Below are positions 1 to 12,700 of a stretch of 64,000 bases of DNA, in pieces. The position numbers were made by a program, and so were the translations under genes. Source of the DNA: Ooceraea biroi (taxonomy: Eukaryota; Arthropoda; Insecta; Hymenoptera; Formicidae). The notes beneath the pieces were generated by a model. That model saw only the letters and a program-made list of their open reading frames with translations, had not been told where the DNA came from and searched no databases. Location of the stretch: NCBI RefSeq assembly GCF_003672135.1, contig NC_039514.1, forward strand, positions 12,141,787 to 12,205,786. Direction: 5' to 3'. The first letter of the stretch is position 1. Each line of letters starts with the position of its first letter.

Positions 1-603
1 ACAGAGCACTTTGCATTTTGTGGTGCACGTGTGGCAATTCGGACACAACTAAAGCAGATAATTCAAAACGGGAGTGATTTGATTAATCGCGATTAACCGC
101 TTTGAATGTGTCGCGTTTTATCGAAAAGTATCACTTTATTCCGATGGCGAGCGATTCGTTGAGCGTAAAGTCGGTCGCGAATAACGCGATACGTAGGTGT
201 AACAACGCGTAACCCGCTCAAGTCGCGTCAATTACCTGCGGAATATTAAGCGCGTCGGTCGTGATCATATTTGATCGGGGAGTCCGGGAGTGACGATCGC
301 GCATTTAACCTAATTAACTTCGATATAATTGTGCCGGCGTGCGAGAGTAAGTCGAACAAACTTGCTGAGACTTGTTGGAGGTTGGAGGTTGGAGAACTTG
401 GTGGAGGTTGTATCATTGGATCGCGCTAAATCGCTGCGCCCGTTGGACAGCGTACGGCTATGAGGACGGTGAGTGATTTCTTTATATGCATAATAAAAAT
501 ATATTAGAAAATGAGTGATACAACAAATATATTTTTTAACGCTAATGCGAAAGGTACTGAGAAACGTACTGATGGTCCTTAACATTTTTTTATCATAATA
601 TTA
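1..603. other. No gene recognised; unique non-coding flank
   Basis: I see no coding gene here. A short TGGAGGT-type tandem lies near 377-410. At 461-472 an ATG is followed after nine bases by a good splice-donor match (ATGAGGACG then GTGAGTG). That could be the end of a first exon, but no partner exon or protein similarity supports it. Confidence 0.5.
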
Positions 604-605
604 TA

Positions 606-638
606 TTGGGTTGGCCAAAAAGTAATTGCGTTTTTTTT
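606..638 (+). repeat. Left inverted repeat of the mariner at 606-1892
   Basis: Starts TTGGGTTGGCC and pairs with 1861-1892 on the opposite strand with almost no mismatches over about 32 bp. The outermost bases abut the TA duplication. Confidence 0.93.
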
Positions 639-682
639 AATATAAATAAAAGGCGAATTTTTCATGGGAAACAAAAACTTTA

Positions 683-1707
683 TTAAACAATATATTGTTC
701 ATTTTGTTTGATTATCTTTTGCCATTTTTCAGGTAACTTCATGATTCCGCGCTCAAAAAAGTTCTTATCTTTTTCAGCAAAAAATAATTCCAAGAACGAT
801 TTGATATCCTCATCAGCAGTAAAGGTTTTACCATTCAAGGCGTTTTGCAAAGAACGAAACGAATGGTAATCTGATGGTGCCAGGTCTGGCGAATATGGTG
901 GATGTGGTAACACATCCCATCCAAGCTGCAACAATTTTTCACGAGTGACCAAACTTGTACGTGGTCTAGCGTTATCATGGTGAAACCCAACACCTTTGCG
1001 ATTCACCAATTCTCGACGTTTCTGTTTGATGGCATCATTTAATTTATCCAGTTGACGACAGTATACGTCTGAATTAATGGTTTCATTCCTTGCAAGCAGC
1101 TCAAAATACACAATACCTTTAAAGTCCCACCAGACTGACAGCATAATCTTTCTTTGGTGAATATCTGCTTTTCAAGTGCTTTGAGCAGGTTCATCACGCT
1201 TGCTCCACGATCTTTTTCGTTTGACGTTGTTGTAGACGATCGATTTTTCGTCACCTGTTATCATACGTTTCAAAAATGGATCATTTTCCTCACGTTTCAA
1301 AAGAGAATCGCAGATGTCAATACGCTTAGTGAGATGAATTTCTTTGAGCTCATGTGGTACCGAAATATCGAGCTTACTAATGTATCCAAGTCGTTTTAAA
1401 TGGTTTTCAACACTCGATTTCGATATGTTAAGATTCTCAGCAATCTCTCGGGTCGTTAAACGCCGATTCGAATCGATCAGTGCCTTTATTTTGTCATCAT
1501 GAATTTCGATTGGCCTTCCTGAGCGTGGTGCATCTTTCACATTAAAATCTCCAGATCGAAATTTAGTAAACCAATTTTGACACTGCCGCAGCTTTAAAGC
1601 ATCTTCGCCATATACATCACATAACTTTTTATGAGCTTCCACAGCGTTTTTCCCTTTTCGGAAGTAAAAAACAAAATATGACGAAAATGTTCTTTTTGAT
1701 TTTCCAT
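683..1707 (-). pseudogene. mariner transposase, frameshifted and with a premature stop
   Basis: This encoded the transposase that cuts and pastes mariner by binding the inverted repeats and cleaving with a DDD triad. Reading from 1707 downward, an N-terminal helix-turn-helix part is followed by the catalytic domain: GDEK (Asp near 1252), HDNARP (Asp near 976) and YSPDLAPSD (Asp near 871). The last two aspartates have 34 residues between them, so DD34D. The reading frame is broken twice: one T is missing from a T-run near 1673, about 12 codons in, and a TGA stop at 1172-1174 replaces a serine codon (TCA to TGA) in the same frame. The normally tryptophan-bearing GDEKW motif reads GDEKS, and HQDNARPHTS reads HHDNARPRTS. 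About 341 codons in all, close to the usual 345. Non-functional. Confidence 0.95.
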
Positions 1708-1860
1708 TTTGAAATCGACGGCAAAGAAACAATTGTTAACGAAATCGTGTACTTTCTTTTTGTAAAACAAGCTTGAACTGTGAGTTGTTAACCTACATAA
1801 TGAATTTGCGGTTTAGAATGAAGTTAGTTACATTTCAAGACATGTATGTCCATCTATTGG

Positions 1861-1892
1861 AAAAAAACGCAATTACTTTTTGGCCAACCCAA
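1861..1892 (-). repeat. Right inverted repeat of the mariner at 606-1892
   Basis: Ends GGCCAACCCAA, the reverse complement of the left end, followed directly by the TA duplication at 1893-1894. Confidence 0.93.
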
Positions 1893-1894
1893 TA

Positions 1895-4800
1895 TAAATA
1901 TATATGTCAATTTAATTATAATTAAATCAATTTGTATAATTGTAAATCGATAAATAAATCGATTGCAATGTCAATTTGAAAGGATCGTGTCCACGTCTAC
2001 GCCCGTGACATATTCTCGCTTACAACGTTGGGTATCGTAAGCATTACGTATCAAATTTCGCGCACGATTACGTTAAAACGCATTTGATCTTTCTGCGTGA
2101 TTGGCAAAGTCAAAAAGAAAAGAAAAGAAGGCGGAGTGTTACCCCGGGAATTCTCATCGAGATAATGTTACGCGGTGAATATCAATATGTTGCATCACGC
2201 ATTGCGCCATCCACAGCGAGAGGGTTAACGCGCAGTATCTCGTGACGCCTTCCGAGATACCTTTTCCGCGTGTTGCATTACGAGAGGAAATTTCTTCTCG
2301 GCTCTTGTGCGCGCAAGCGGATCTCAGCCCATGTCGAATTTCCTCCATTCGCGAGCGCGCCGTATCGCGATAATTAATAATGGCCGGCGTGGCTTTTGTA
2401 CACAAACGAGTTTCCGAGAGACCCTCGCGGACGAGCATAATAGCCGAGCGACCGTATGAAAAAATGAGAGCTGAAGATCACCGCCGAGATCTGACCCGAG
2501 ATAGCGAAGCGGGCCTTATACATTCGTGCGCGCCGGACGCGAGACGGGTATATCTCTCTACCTATGTAAAACACGTGCCCAGAAAATATTTAAACCAGTT
2601 TCCCCACTGCACCCCTCGCCGCGTTTCTTCTCCTCTTGCCTAGGAGGATGCAGAGTAGTCATTGTCATTGACAATTCCGCGGAGGAGCATCCTGAAACGA
2701 GAAAAAAAATCACGTCGTGTCGTAATTCCTTTTCCTCATCGAATTGTAGAACAATCGTGACATTGATTTAATGATAAATACTTAACCCGATGGTATTATG
2801 GAAATTGTGTATCATGCACATTATGAGAAGTAGGTCTCTTCATCTCTGATCTATTATAATATATTTCAAACACATGACTTGATTCAACAAGACCCTGGGG
2901 AAACGTTTCTCTCCACTTTTAATCACGTAGAATTTACATTTATTAAGTTACACGGAATGTCTCTTGCGAATAAAAAGTACCAGGTTCCTGACGAATCTCC
3001 GTCCGTCGCAAAACGCGCTTCGCCGGCCGCAAAGCACGAGTCATGGAAATAATTAGAATTAATTTAGGCGGGAACGTTAAATCTAGGCAAGTGGGCCCAG
3101 TCGAACGGGAATAACTCGAGCGGCTTTGATTAGTCTTAATGTGTTAATTAGAGAAGATCGCTGTCGGAGCATCTCTCGCGTGGTCTCGTCTCCTCTCGTC
3201 GCCCGAGCTCCTCTTCTGTGTCGCAAGAGTCTGGTGGTAGGACGGACGGTAGTGGAATCGCAATCGGGGAACGTTCGAAAGAGTGCGAAGGGGATAGGAG
3301 CGCTGGACGGGGTGGAGAGACGAGAGTTTACCGAGCATCATATTTTACTGAGCATCGGACGTACCGACGCGCGCGCACACATACTTGCCTTCACGCACAC
3401 GCGTCCACTCGTCGGATCATTAATCACTATTATCTCGGGGTAATTTTTCTTCGATATAATTTCGTCTGTTTACCCCCGCGAGTTGGCGCGCGAGCCTGCA
3501 CACCACGGTGAGCCGGACGGGGCACCGTTTCGAAGAGTGGCGCCGATTCCTCTCCTTTTCGGCCGCTCCAACGCCGGTCTCTTGATTCGTCTGCGTCCTT
3601 CGTCCTTCTTCTCTTCTTCTTCTTCCCCTTCGTCTACTTCTTCACGGTTCGTGAACTCACGACGTCGACTTTGTACGTACATATGCCTGCAGCTTCGTTA
3701 ATCTCGACTCGCGTTTCTCCACATCGACGACTATCCGTTGAGTCCTTTTGTCCCTAAAGCGCGATTATGATCCGCAGACTGATTCGTTATAGTGCAAAAT
3801 TCGAAATCTTTATACTCACCTCGCTGATCGAATGCATTCCTACGCTGTCTTCGTATAATCTGCGTATTCCGCGAGACTCTTTAAGCGTGGTGAGACCTGC
3901 CAATCAAAACTGAAATCAAAATCAGAATCGCTGGGGCGTCGCAAGAGCATGTTATGCAAATTTATTATAATTCGAGTACTGCTAATAACTGATCTACATA
4001 AATATCTCTTGCGTAACATCACTCATGCGACTTCGATAACTTAATTGAATCCTCATCTCTTTCGCAGGAAAATGTTGTTTTAAGATGAACGTCGTAAGAG
4101 TTCACGTGGTGGGAACGGTTTACGACGCGATGCGTTTATCCGGCGATCTTTCATAATCGTTCCTCCATTGACTCGTGAAATATAACATATTCTTCGAATC
4201 ATTAAGCGAACGAACCAGATATTCAAAGCAGTTGATATAATTAACGATCGACATGGCGCATCATAAAAGTCGATTAATGAAGCAGATGGGAATAATTGTG
4301 CGTAGGTCGACTACTAGAAATTCACATTACTTCCCGGCAGTCCTATTAATCATGGAATAAATCAGCATGGCTACCAAATCACAACGATCTCTCGTCTCGA
4401 TCGAGTAGATCGCGAGGACATCGAAACCGTTGGTGCATGTAATCCAACGAGAGAGATCTTCGCCGCAATGTTTTTTCTTTAACTTGTCGTTACCGTCATA
4501 ATTTAACAGAGGATTGATTAGAAATTTTGTGCATAGTAATATCTTCAGTATCGTTCATATTTTCGATATTGTCACAATGTTTGGGTACTTTTGATTAAAT
4601 TGTCGATTTAAAGCACGCGGAAATGAAACATACGGAAAATGTGTTTAAAAGCAATATGTTGAGTGGTTTTCTATTATCCCATAAATATAAACGGTTATTT
4701 CATTGCAAAAGCATTGGTATTATAATTTGCAACCTTTCATGAGTGATCAGGGAAACGTGGAACTGGTGCGAAATTGCTGCAGGTACAGTGTAAAATATTG

Positions 4801-5509
4801 TGGTGGAGTAATTTCCGCTGTTTTAAACGTTATTGCGATATTCCTGTTGTTTCGTTATTTCTCGCTGATTCAAATTCCATCGAGTGATCGAGTGATAAGT
4901 TGATCGCGTCAGATTAAAAATGCATTGAGCTGTCAATTATTGTTATTAATGTATGCGATTACTTTATCAGGCTTTAAAGTCTCTTCTCGCAAAAATATCG
5001 GAGATAATTTTTTACAGAAAGGTTGTGGGAATGGATAGAAAGAGAAGTAACAAAAATCCACTCGAAGGTACTCGAGACCCGCAACGCCATTTCCGCCTGT
5101 TCCCTTTCGTGTCTCCTCGGCGTTAAAACACTAATTCTTATCCAACCACTCGTAAGACAAATAGCTATTTACACAGTTAATGCGAGTACTTGTACGCATA
5201 CTTACCCTGAAGAAAGAAAGGGGGATAACTTCGCGTCACGTTCGACCTATTGCCGTCCGTGCTATTTTAACGTTGTTTGCCTCGGGGAATATGCACTTAA
5301 CTTCGCGAGTCGACTGGCCAATCAAAGTTGGCGAGAGCCACTATTGTGTTAATTCTCTCTCGGAGTGCACTTGTGGACGCTTTTGTTCCTTCATACCTTG
5401 CACCTTCATCCATGAGCAGCGGATTTTATACTATCGATAGTCCTCCCCATGAATACGCTCGACTTTTACTTCTTATTTAACATTGAAAGTAAGCGTCCGT
5501 GTGTGTATG
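1895..5509. other. No gene recognised; non-coding
   Basis: AT-rich DNA with two CpG-rich blocks (about 2.2-2.7 kb and 3.15-3.75 kb). Open frames of 60-105 codons occur on both strands and overlap one another, as expected from base composition. A donor-like CACG|GTGAGC lies at 3505-3514 at the end of the second block. This could mark an untranslated first exon, but there is nothing to confirm it. Confidence 0.5.
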
Positions 5510-5511
5510 TA

Positions 5512-6777
5512 TAAGGAGTGTGATTTAGTTTTGAGGGTTTTGCAACAGATGGCTGTAGTGTCAGTTTGTTCCAATAGCTGTTTCCGATAACTGTTGTTTC
5601 TTACAGTGTTGACATTATCCATGACATTTAGTAGCATTATAGCAATAGATGCAATAACAGTCGTGTTTGTATCATCGTAAAAATGCAACTTCCGAAACAG
5701 CATTTTCGACATGCGTTGCTTTTGTTTTTTAATCAAAAGAAAACTGCGGCTGACGGTTATAGAATTCTTGTGGAAACTTATGGTGATTCTACCCCATCAA
5801 TTAAGACGTGTGAATACTGGTTTAGACGCTTTAAAAGTGGTCATACTGATGTGAAGGACGAAGAACGCTCGGGACAACCAAGAAAGCTTGAAAATGCAGA
5901 TTTGCAAGCATTATTGCACGAAAATCCAACACAATCCACTTCAGAACTTGCCAGAGCATTAAATGTTGATCGTACAACAGTTACGAAACATTTACATGAA
6001 ATGGGAAAAATTCAGAAAGAAGGGAAATGGGTTCGACATGAATTATCGGAAAGTGCCATTGCGAACCGGTTGAACATTTGCATTTCGTTGATCGGCAGGC
6101 AAAAAAAGAAGAGTCTTTTGTCTCGGATTGTTACTGGGGATGAAAAGTGGATCTATTTTGATAATCCGAAACGCAGAAAATCATGGGTGGATCCAGGCGA
6201 ACCATCAACATCCACTCCGAGACGCAATATTGACGGTTCAAAAGTAACGCTCTGTATTTGGTGGGATAGTGTACTATGAGCTGTTAAATCCGCATGAGAC
6301 TGTCACGGCTGATCGTTATCGACGCCAATTGTACAAGTTGAAGCAAGCATTGGACCAAAAACGACCAGCAATTGCGAGTAAACGACGGAAAGTGATTCTT
6401 CTTCGTGACAACGCTCGACCTCACGTTGCGTTATCAGTGAAAGAAACACTATTAGAGCTTGAATGGCAAGTCTTACCGCACCTCGCGTATTCTCCGGACA
6501 TTGCTGCATGCGATTATTATTTGTTCCGGTCGATGCAACACGCTTTGGAGGATACACACTTTCATAATTTGGAAGAAGTGCGAAAATTCGTCGACGAATG
6601 GATCAACTGAAAAGAAGAGTGATTTTATCGTGGTGGAATCCATCTCTTGCCAGAAAGATGGGAAAAAGTTATAGAAAAGGAAGGAAAATATTTTGATTAA
6701 GGTATTCATTCATTATCATATTTAAATACATGCGTTTTTGAGCAAAAGAAACCCTCAAAACTAAATCACACCCCTAA
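5512..6777 (+). mobile_element. Second mariner family, copy 1 (DD34D, non-autonomous)
   Basis: A 1266-bp element flanked by TA at 5510-5511 and 6778-6779. Inverted repeats of about 30 bp: the left end reads TAAGGAGTGTGATTTAG, and the right end is the mirror of TTAGGGGTGTGATTTAG. It is nearly identical over its whole length to copies at 26611-27874 (same orientation) and 38636-39901 (opposite orientation). It belongs to a different mariner family from the elements at 606 and 24911, as both its ends and its transposase differ. Confidence 0.95.
5683..6700 (+). pseudogene. mariner transposase, copy 1, broken by deletion and stops
   Basis: Begins at the ATG at 5683 (MQLPKQHFRHALLLFF), the normal mariner start. 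The N-terminal helix-turn-helix region covers about residues 1-110. The catalytic aspartates remain: GDEKW (near 6139), RDNARPH (near 6407) and SPDIAACD (near 6512), with 34 residues between the last two. The frame is lost at 6265-6269. After the WWD codons about 11 bp are missing compared with the same place in the other two mariner families of this window, which read WWDFKGIVYFEL and WWDWKGILYYEL. Further on, in-frame TGA stops at 6608-6610 and 6620-6622 precede a still readable tail (GGIHLLPERWEKV) ending in TAA at 6698-6700. All these lesions are shared with the two other copies, so none is private decay. It cannot encode an active enzyme. Confidence 0.93.
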
Positions 6778-6779
6778 TA

Positions 6780-9700
6780 CATGCATGCATACGCACGATA
6801 TAATTAACACAGTCGCATTCCCAAACAGGACTTTTCTTGGAGCGGTGTTCTGGGATCCTCCGGTCCAGCCGACCGATTCTTCAACAATGCAACGTACGTC
6901 AATGATTAAACAAACGGTGATTTCAGATAGGAGTAACGAGAGTACGACAGAATTATACGTTTCGAGTTACATAAGGCCTCCATTATACGTTAAGTCCCCG
7001 TCGCGCTTACCTACCTCTCTCACCTCCACTCGATGGCTCTGTGCTCATCGTAGGGGATCCTTAACTATCCTTCGTTCACAGGAACTAACTAAGCGCCTCG
7101 GAGATCCTGTAGATCTTTCCATGAGATGATGGTCATTCGACCAGCGGGTATAAATCACCTACGAGAAGTGTCATCCTGGAGTCCCACCTACCCCACCCCA
7201 TCCCACCGCCCCCGGCATTCCTTCATTTGAATGCAACTCTCTTTCTCTGTCTCTTTTTGCCCCCATCTCGCCCCTCGATCCCCCTGCCGTGACATTATGA
7301 AGCATAGACACACGCAGCAGTAAATGAATATTGTATCAGTTGGCTCCGTTGTGTTGTCGGCTCTTTTTTTCCTCTCTCCTCGAGTCATTGTAGCAAAGGT
7401 CTACGGAGATGAACTCTTTCGACGTGTGGAAATGAACAAAGGGGCCTGTGCGCACGTCGAGTGCACACGGATCGATATGTATAATTGAAATCGATGATAA
7501 CACTCGAAGCGGAATCGGGTTCTGACCTCGGCGTGCTCGCCGAGGTGGATTCGGTCTGTTGTAATTGAAAGCTGACATATCTGACAGTGTTTGTTTGCCA
7601 CGAGAATATCTTATTTACAATCGCTTCACTGTTTTTTCTACATGAATCTATAGAAATTTTATGTACAATGAAAGTAGCGAATTTACATGGTGATAAATAT
7701 ACGGTTGATTGATACTGATAAAATTAACAACGAATTTTCGTGGAGTTTTTGCTATTATTCTCGACAATGCGATATCCGGATTTTATAAATTCAACAGTGA
7801 ACAGTACCGATATTATTGCCAAATAATAGTATTTTGATTAATCGACATGTTGTAGAAATTATTACGAATGATGGAACGATATGTCTGTCATGTATTCGTA
7901 CGCGCTCTTTTTTCTTTTTATGATTGTTCGATATCGAATGTTCACTTCCTACGCAGTTATCGTGAGGTATCGAATGCACAGTATTGAAAGTTTGTTTTTA
8001 GCAAGGGGAGGGATCAAATGACGAGCCGGCAGATTGTGAGATGTTCTTAATTAATCATTCATATTCAATAACGAGAGGCCGAGCGCGAAGGCTTTGAATA
8101 CTTGGACGATGATTCTGAGGTTTATCTCGGCGCGCTCGAACACATTAATAATTAGGAGGAGAAAGAGACGCGGAGGAGAGAAAAGAGGGAGCGAGCTTGT
8201 GGTATCACTCTGTTAGTCGGTGTTGATTCGATCAACGGCTGTCTGAGATTTCTTCTTCGTAGGTGTAACACATGGGCGAGAGAGAAACAATCTCGGTATG
8301 TGTCTCTGGGAAGGAGAATGCTCCTCTTGCACAGCGGATGAAACGGTTCTCGCTGTAGACTGGTATGAAATACCTACCTCGGATCTCTCGTTGATCGAGA
8401 TCAGTTGGAGATCTTTGACGATCGAAATTCTTTTTCCTTTCGTTAGCACAGTTTTTAATTCCTCCTTTGATGGTTTATCTAAACAATATCGCACGTATTT
8501 TTTTATATAGAATCTATAGTGAACTTTTTCAGTAAATTGCCAGAGATGACCAAGCCCGATCTTTGTTCGAAATTAGAATGTGTCATTCTGAGTAATTACG
8601 GTATTAATGGTTCTCATTTGAACGCGTGATAAGGGAGAAAAAAATTAATTGAAATATTATCTCCGTAATGGTTCGCTAGATTGCTCGATAATTCTTCAAA
8701 TTCCATACTGTGGCTATCGTGAAATCACCCCGGACGAGACCCGGAGCGTAGTCCCCCCGACGCGCACGATTACAACTGTAAAGTCACGGAGTGACCGGTT
8801 AAGATCTTCGCTAATTATCATCATTTATAATTGTCCCTTTTCGTGTCTCTCCTCCCACTGCGGTCCGACCTCGCGGAGGGCGGAGAGCAAGCGGACAGAC
8901 TCATTCCTTCTTTCTCCGTTCCTCGAGGTTTAATATTTCAAATAAATGCGTGCATTAACGCGCTATCTCGGCGCGATCCTCTGTTGACTCCTAACAACAT
9001 CGAGCGAGCCACTATTATGACTTATCTGACCGTAAGTCTCGTTACAATGCCCCTCCCGCTGTCCTTTCGCACACCCCTGGCCGCCATAATTCCCGACATG
9101 GTAATAGTTGCTCCTAATGTGACACCACCACACAATATCATATGTTGGAAAAATAACATTGAAATTCTAAAGCTCGATGAATCTTCATAAGCAATAATTG
9201 TACGTTCTGCAATTATAGATGTACAAATGTTTCATTTTTTCCAATAAGCTATTTATGTATTTATAATTGTTAGCTTATAATTGTTTATCGATTATAGTTT
9301 TTAGATTTATAGTTGTTTTCCGCAAGAATCAAGCTTAGGAAACATGTATAAACTTGATGGTGTGAAATTTCTATTCATTGTTTGTCATTCGTATTTCGTG
9401 AACATTTATTCGCACTATCAGGTTAACGTCGTTTATTCGATTAAGCGCGAACAGTAGGAATGCTGCAGAGTGAAAGACACTCTCGGATGGAGCGACGCGT
9501 TTACTCTGCGAGAATAATAAGTCACCGGATAAAACGTTGGTTGCCACTTGTGCGTATCCATTAGCAGACCGGTGGGCTCTCGTTAATTCTAATGATGCTG
9601 ATCACCCTTCACCGCGCTTTCGTCTCACCCCCGCTTGGAAATATGAGAAAGGCGCTCCCCCAAGCAGCGTCGTCCGTGTCGCGTCTCCGAATTTATCTTC

Positions 9701-12700
9701 AGCTCATTAATAAGGGACGACAAGCATCGATATGGAAGTAAGGGCCGAAGGATACTGGACCGAGGCCAAAAGAACGCATAAACAAGAAGCGGGAGGAAAG
9801 TTAGTAGATCAGGTAGTCTCGTTCATCAGTTGGGCCTTCTGGTCGCGTTTCCCGGTCATCAGTCATTAACGCGCTACCGGGTGTCCGTGAAAATGTTAGT
9901 CTACCTAATGAGCCGATGATAATGGCGGAATCTGGTCCCGACATCATCGGTAGGGCGGACAGGCTCGGACCTTGTCAGACGACCAATCTGTCTAAAACAT
10001 TCCCGCGAGAGTTTCTGATTTCGTAACTGATCGTGAGATTCCTTCATACTCGTTCGTCACGCCGCCTCTCGTGTCGCTCTTGAGAAAAATCAGGATTTAT
10101 TTTCTGCTTTATTAAAATATCGCTGAAAATATTTGTTGTTGGCGGTTTTGAACGTACAGTGTTTGGTACCGACCGCACCCTTTAGCTATGGGGCCCCACG
10201 CTTGCTCGCCCTCTCGAAAAAATACCACACCCCCCGCCGCGAGTCAGTTCCCTATCCTCCTCGTCTCTCTCCTCGCATCCTTTTCTCTCTCTTTCTTTCC
10301 TTCTCCTCTCGCTTCTAATATATATTTAATCAGGCCCAAAAGAGAGTGCGCTCGCGCGCGGCCGCACGAGGAGGAACTTAAAAACCCCGGCTCGCACTCG
10401 ACACACGATGGTCACCCATACTTGAACACCCGGAGTAACATTAAGCTGACACCCACACGAACGCCGCGGAGACCCTCCTCGTTCTTTTTCTCCCGCTCTG
10501 CTCGTTCGTTCCTTCTCCCACCTGCCATCCACTGGTCGGTGCTCTCCTTCCCGAATGGATTCGAACACCTTTTTTGAATCAGAGGGTCAAGCGACTCGGC
10601 CGTAGATCATCTTAATGCCTCCATTGTTGTTTTAGGATGCCCGCGACTATGCCGGGTCTCCGCCGCGATAATGTCGACGTATCTCTCGCGCGAGAGAGAG
10701 AAGGAGGGCGAGAGCCGGTGGGATGAGTGAGGCAGCCTGCGGGATGAGGGGGCGGGGGCGAGTGGGGACGGCCGGGAGAGGAAAGAGAGGTACGCGTTAT
10801 TGACCAAATTCCAGGGCGTGTCTCGAGACTTTAATGTCTTTTCGTGCCGGAGAGGATCGCGCCCGACACGACGCGACGCGCGCGTTGCACACACGCCGTG
10901 CATCGCGCGCCCTCCCAATGCGTCCCCGAACTTTTATTGCGGCAGAAAGTGAATTTTTACTTTATGCCGAAAGTCACTCGGTCCTGCCGCCGTTTCTTCC
11001 CTGCCTCACCCCCAGCCGATCGTTTGCGAAGCGCACGGTCCACCGGGGTGAGCAAAGTCCTCTTCGAAGCGAATTCCTCCCGGAATTGGCTCGAGCGAAG
11101 AAACACCGGAACGCCGTTACACCCTTGTATACATATCGCGCCGAGGAATACTTTTTCTCTTCGTGCTGCTCGTTTCATCGAATCGGATTCGTGCGATCTT
11201 TCTCGGTTTTATCCGTGCACGCGCGATTTACGCGGACCTCGCGAGGTCGCGTTCACCATTTGGGAGATTACAATAATTGCGACAGAGAAATTGGGCGATT
11301 ACGGGAGATCGTGTTTCACTTCTCCTTTTCCGTAGTGTAGACCTCTCGGTGCCCGTTCTTGGTACATCTTTGTACCGAGTTGGCCGATGTATCGAAGTAA
11401 TCACGGTCGTTTCTTTCGAGCATTCCACGCTCGGTCTGCGCGGTCCGCTTTTTCGGTACTTTCCAACGATTTCGGGATCCGGCGCGACGAACAGGAAAGG
11501 CCACTCTTGGCCGGCTTGTAAATCCGCCGCTCCTTGTAAATCCGGCTGTAATTCCGAGCGAGGACGCGAGCGCGGCAGGCCTTGCAACCGCGGGGAGGGA
11601 GGGACGAAAGCGAAAGAAGAATTACGATCGACACGGATCGCGAATTACCCTTGGAAACAGGCCGCGGTGGACGCCGGAGGTCGCAATCGTTGACATCGGA
11701 AACTACTTCGATCCTCGATTGCCCGTTCGCGCTCGGACTCTGGCCCCAGATCCGGACTCGAAGAAGGGTCCGATGAAGCTGCCGCAATCTCTAGCGAAAA
11801 ATTTTTTTCGCGGGGATTGAGAAGCAACAATGTCAGGAAAGACTTTCGAAAATTTGAAACGTATCTCTTATCCTATGATACTCTTCAAATGTTTGTGTAA
11901 AATTAGATCATTCCTCTGTGATCCTGCGTCAAAAGAGCAAAGTAGAGTAAAATGGTAGAATAGCGGGGAAAAATGGTGGTGCGTTAATAGTAGGTATTGA
12001 AGATCCGCTTGCGTAGATTACGCATTAGTCCGCGATCGCATACAAAGAGCCTTGATCCTTACCGCGATCGCGATGTGGACGCGTCTATTGACGAGAGGTT
12101 GCTGTCTAGACTTATCTCCGCGTGGGAGTGGAGCAGCAAGGTAAATACAAGATGAGGGCACGTGTAATAAGACGGGGCGCGAAGTGGGGGAGAGCGAAAA
12201 AAGGAGCACGGCGAGTGGAGACGGGTAGAAATCAGAACCCAGCCCTGACTAATCCGACTGTAGATCTGATCTCGCATCAATAACCTTAATAAACCAACAA
12301 CCACTCACGCTAACGTGTAACACAACTCAGACGCGCGATATCACGTGGTCCCACTCCCGGGCCCTTTAGCTCCGGGCCTTCTGCCCACAATGCTCCAGCT
12401 CGATTGGCATTTAACCCAAGGCCCCGGGGCTCTTTTTCGAAGCACCTTTCGGACGCGCCGCGCGCGCACTTTCTCTCTCTCTCTCTTTTTCCGGCTCATC
12501 TTCGACGCTCCCAAGATCGATGAAGTTGGTACTTTTTGCCACGGCCAAATTCAATTTGGCTCGGACCGGGTTGGCGAAACTAAATGCGCGACGAAATCGT
12601 ATCGGCAATTGATCGTTATCCTTGCTCACGGATTCGCTGTAGCACTCTCGAACTCTCGAATTATGCCGGGTAGGTACATCGGCGCGGACTCTTTTTACGC

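Larger units (their letters stand above)
606..1892 (-). mobile_element. mariner transposon (DD34D), full length, defective
   Basis: A 1287-bp element with terminal inverted repeats of about 32 bp, starting TTGGGTTGGCCAAAAAGTAA at 606 and mirrored at the other end (1861-1892). TA dinucleotides at 604-605 and 1893-1894 are the target-site duplication expected of Tc1/mariner elements. The transposase remnant is on the minus strand. The length is normal for a complete mariner. The terminal sequence and transposase resemble the mellifera-type mariners of Hymenoptera, but that subfamily assignment is an inference. Confidence 0.96.

Noticed and set aside
5473..5736. Minus-strand open frame beginning MIKKQKQRMSK, repeated near 26.7 and 39.8 kb
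   Set aside because: It is the antisense shadow of the start of the second mariner family's transposase and recurs only because the transposon does.
7095..7115. Sequence reminiscent of the microRNA mir-10 (CCTGTAGATC)
   Set aside because: The match is only about ten bases, the seed differs and there is no hairpin.
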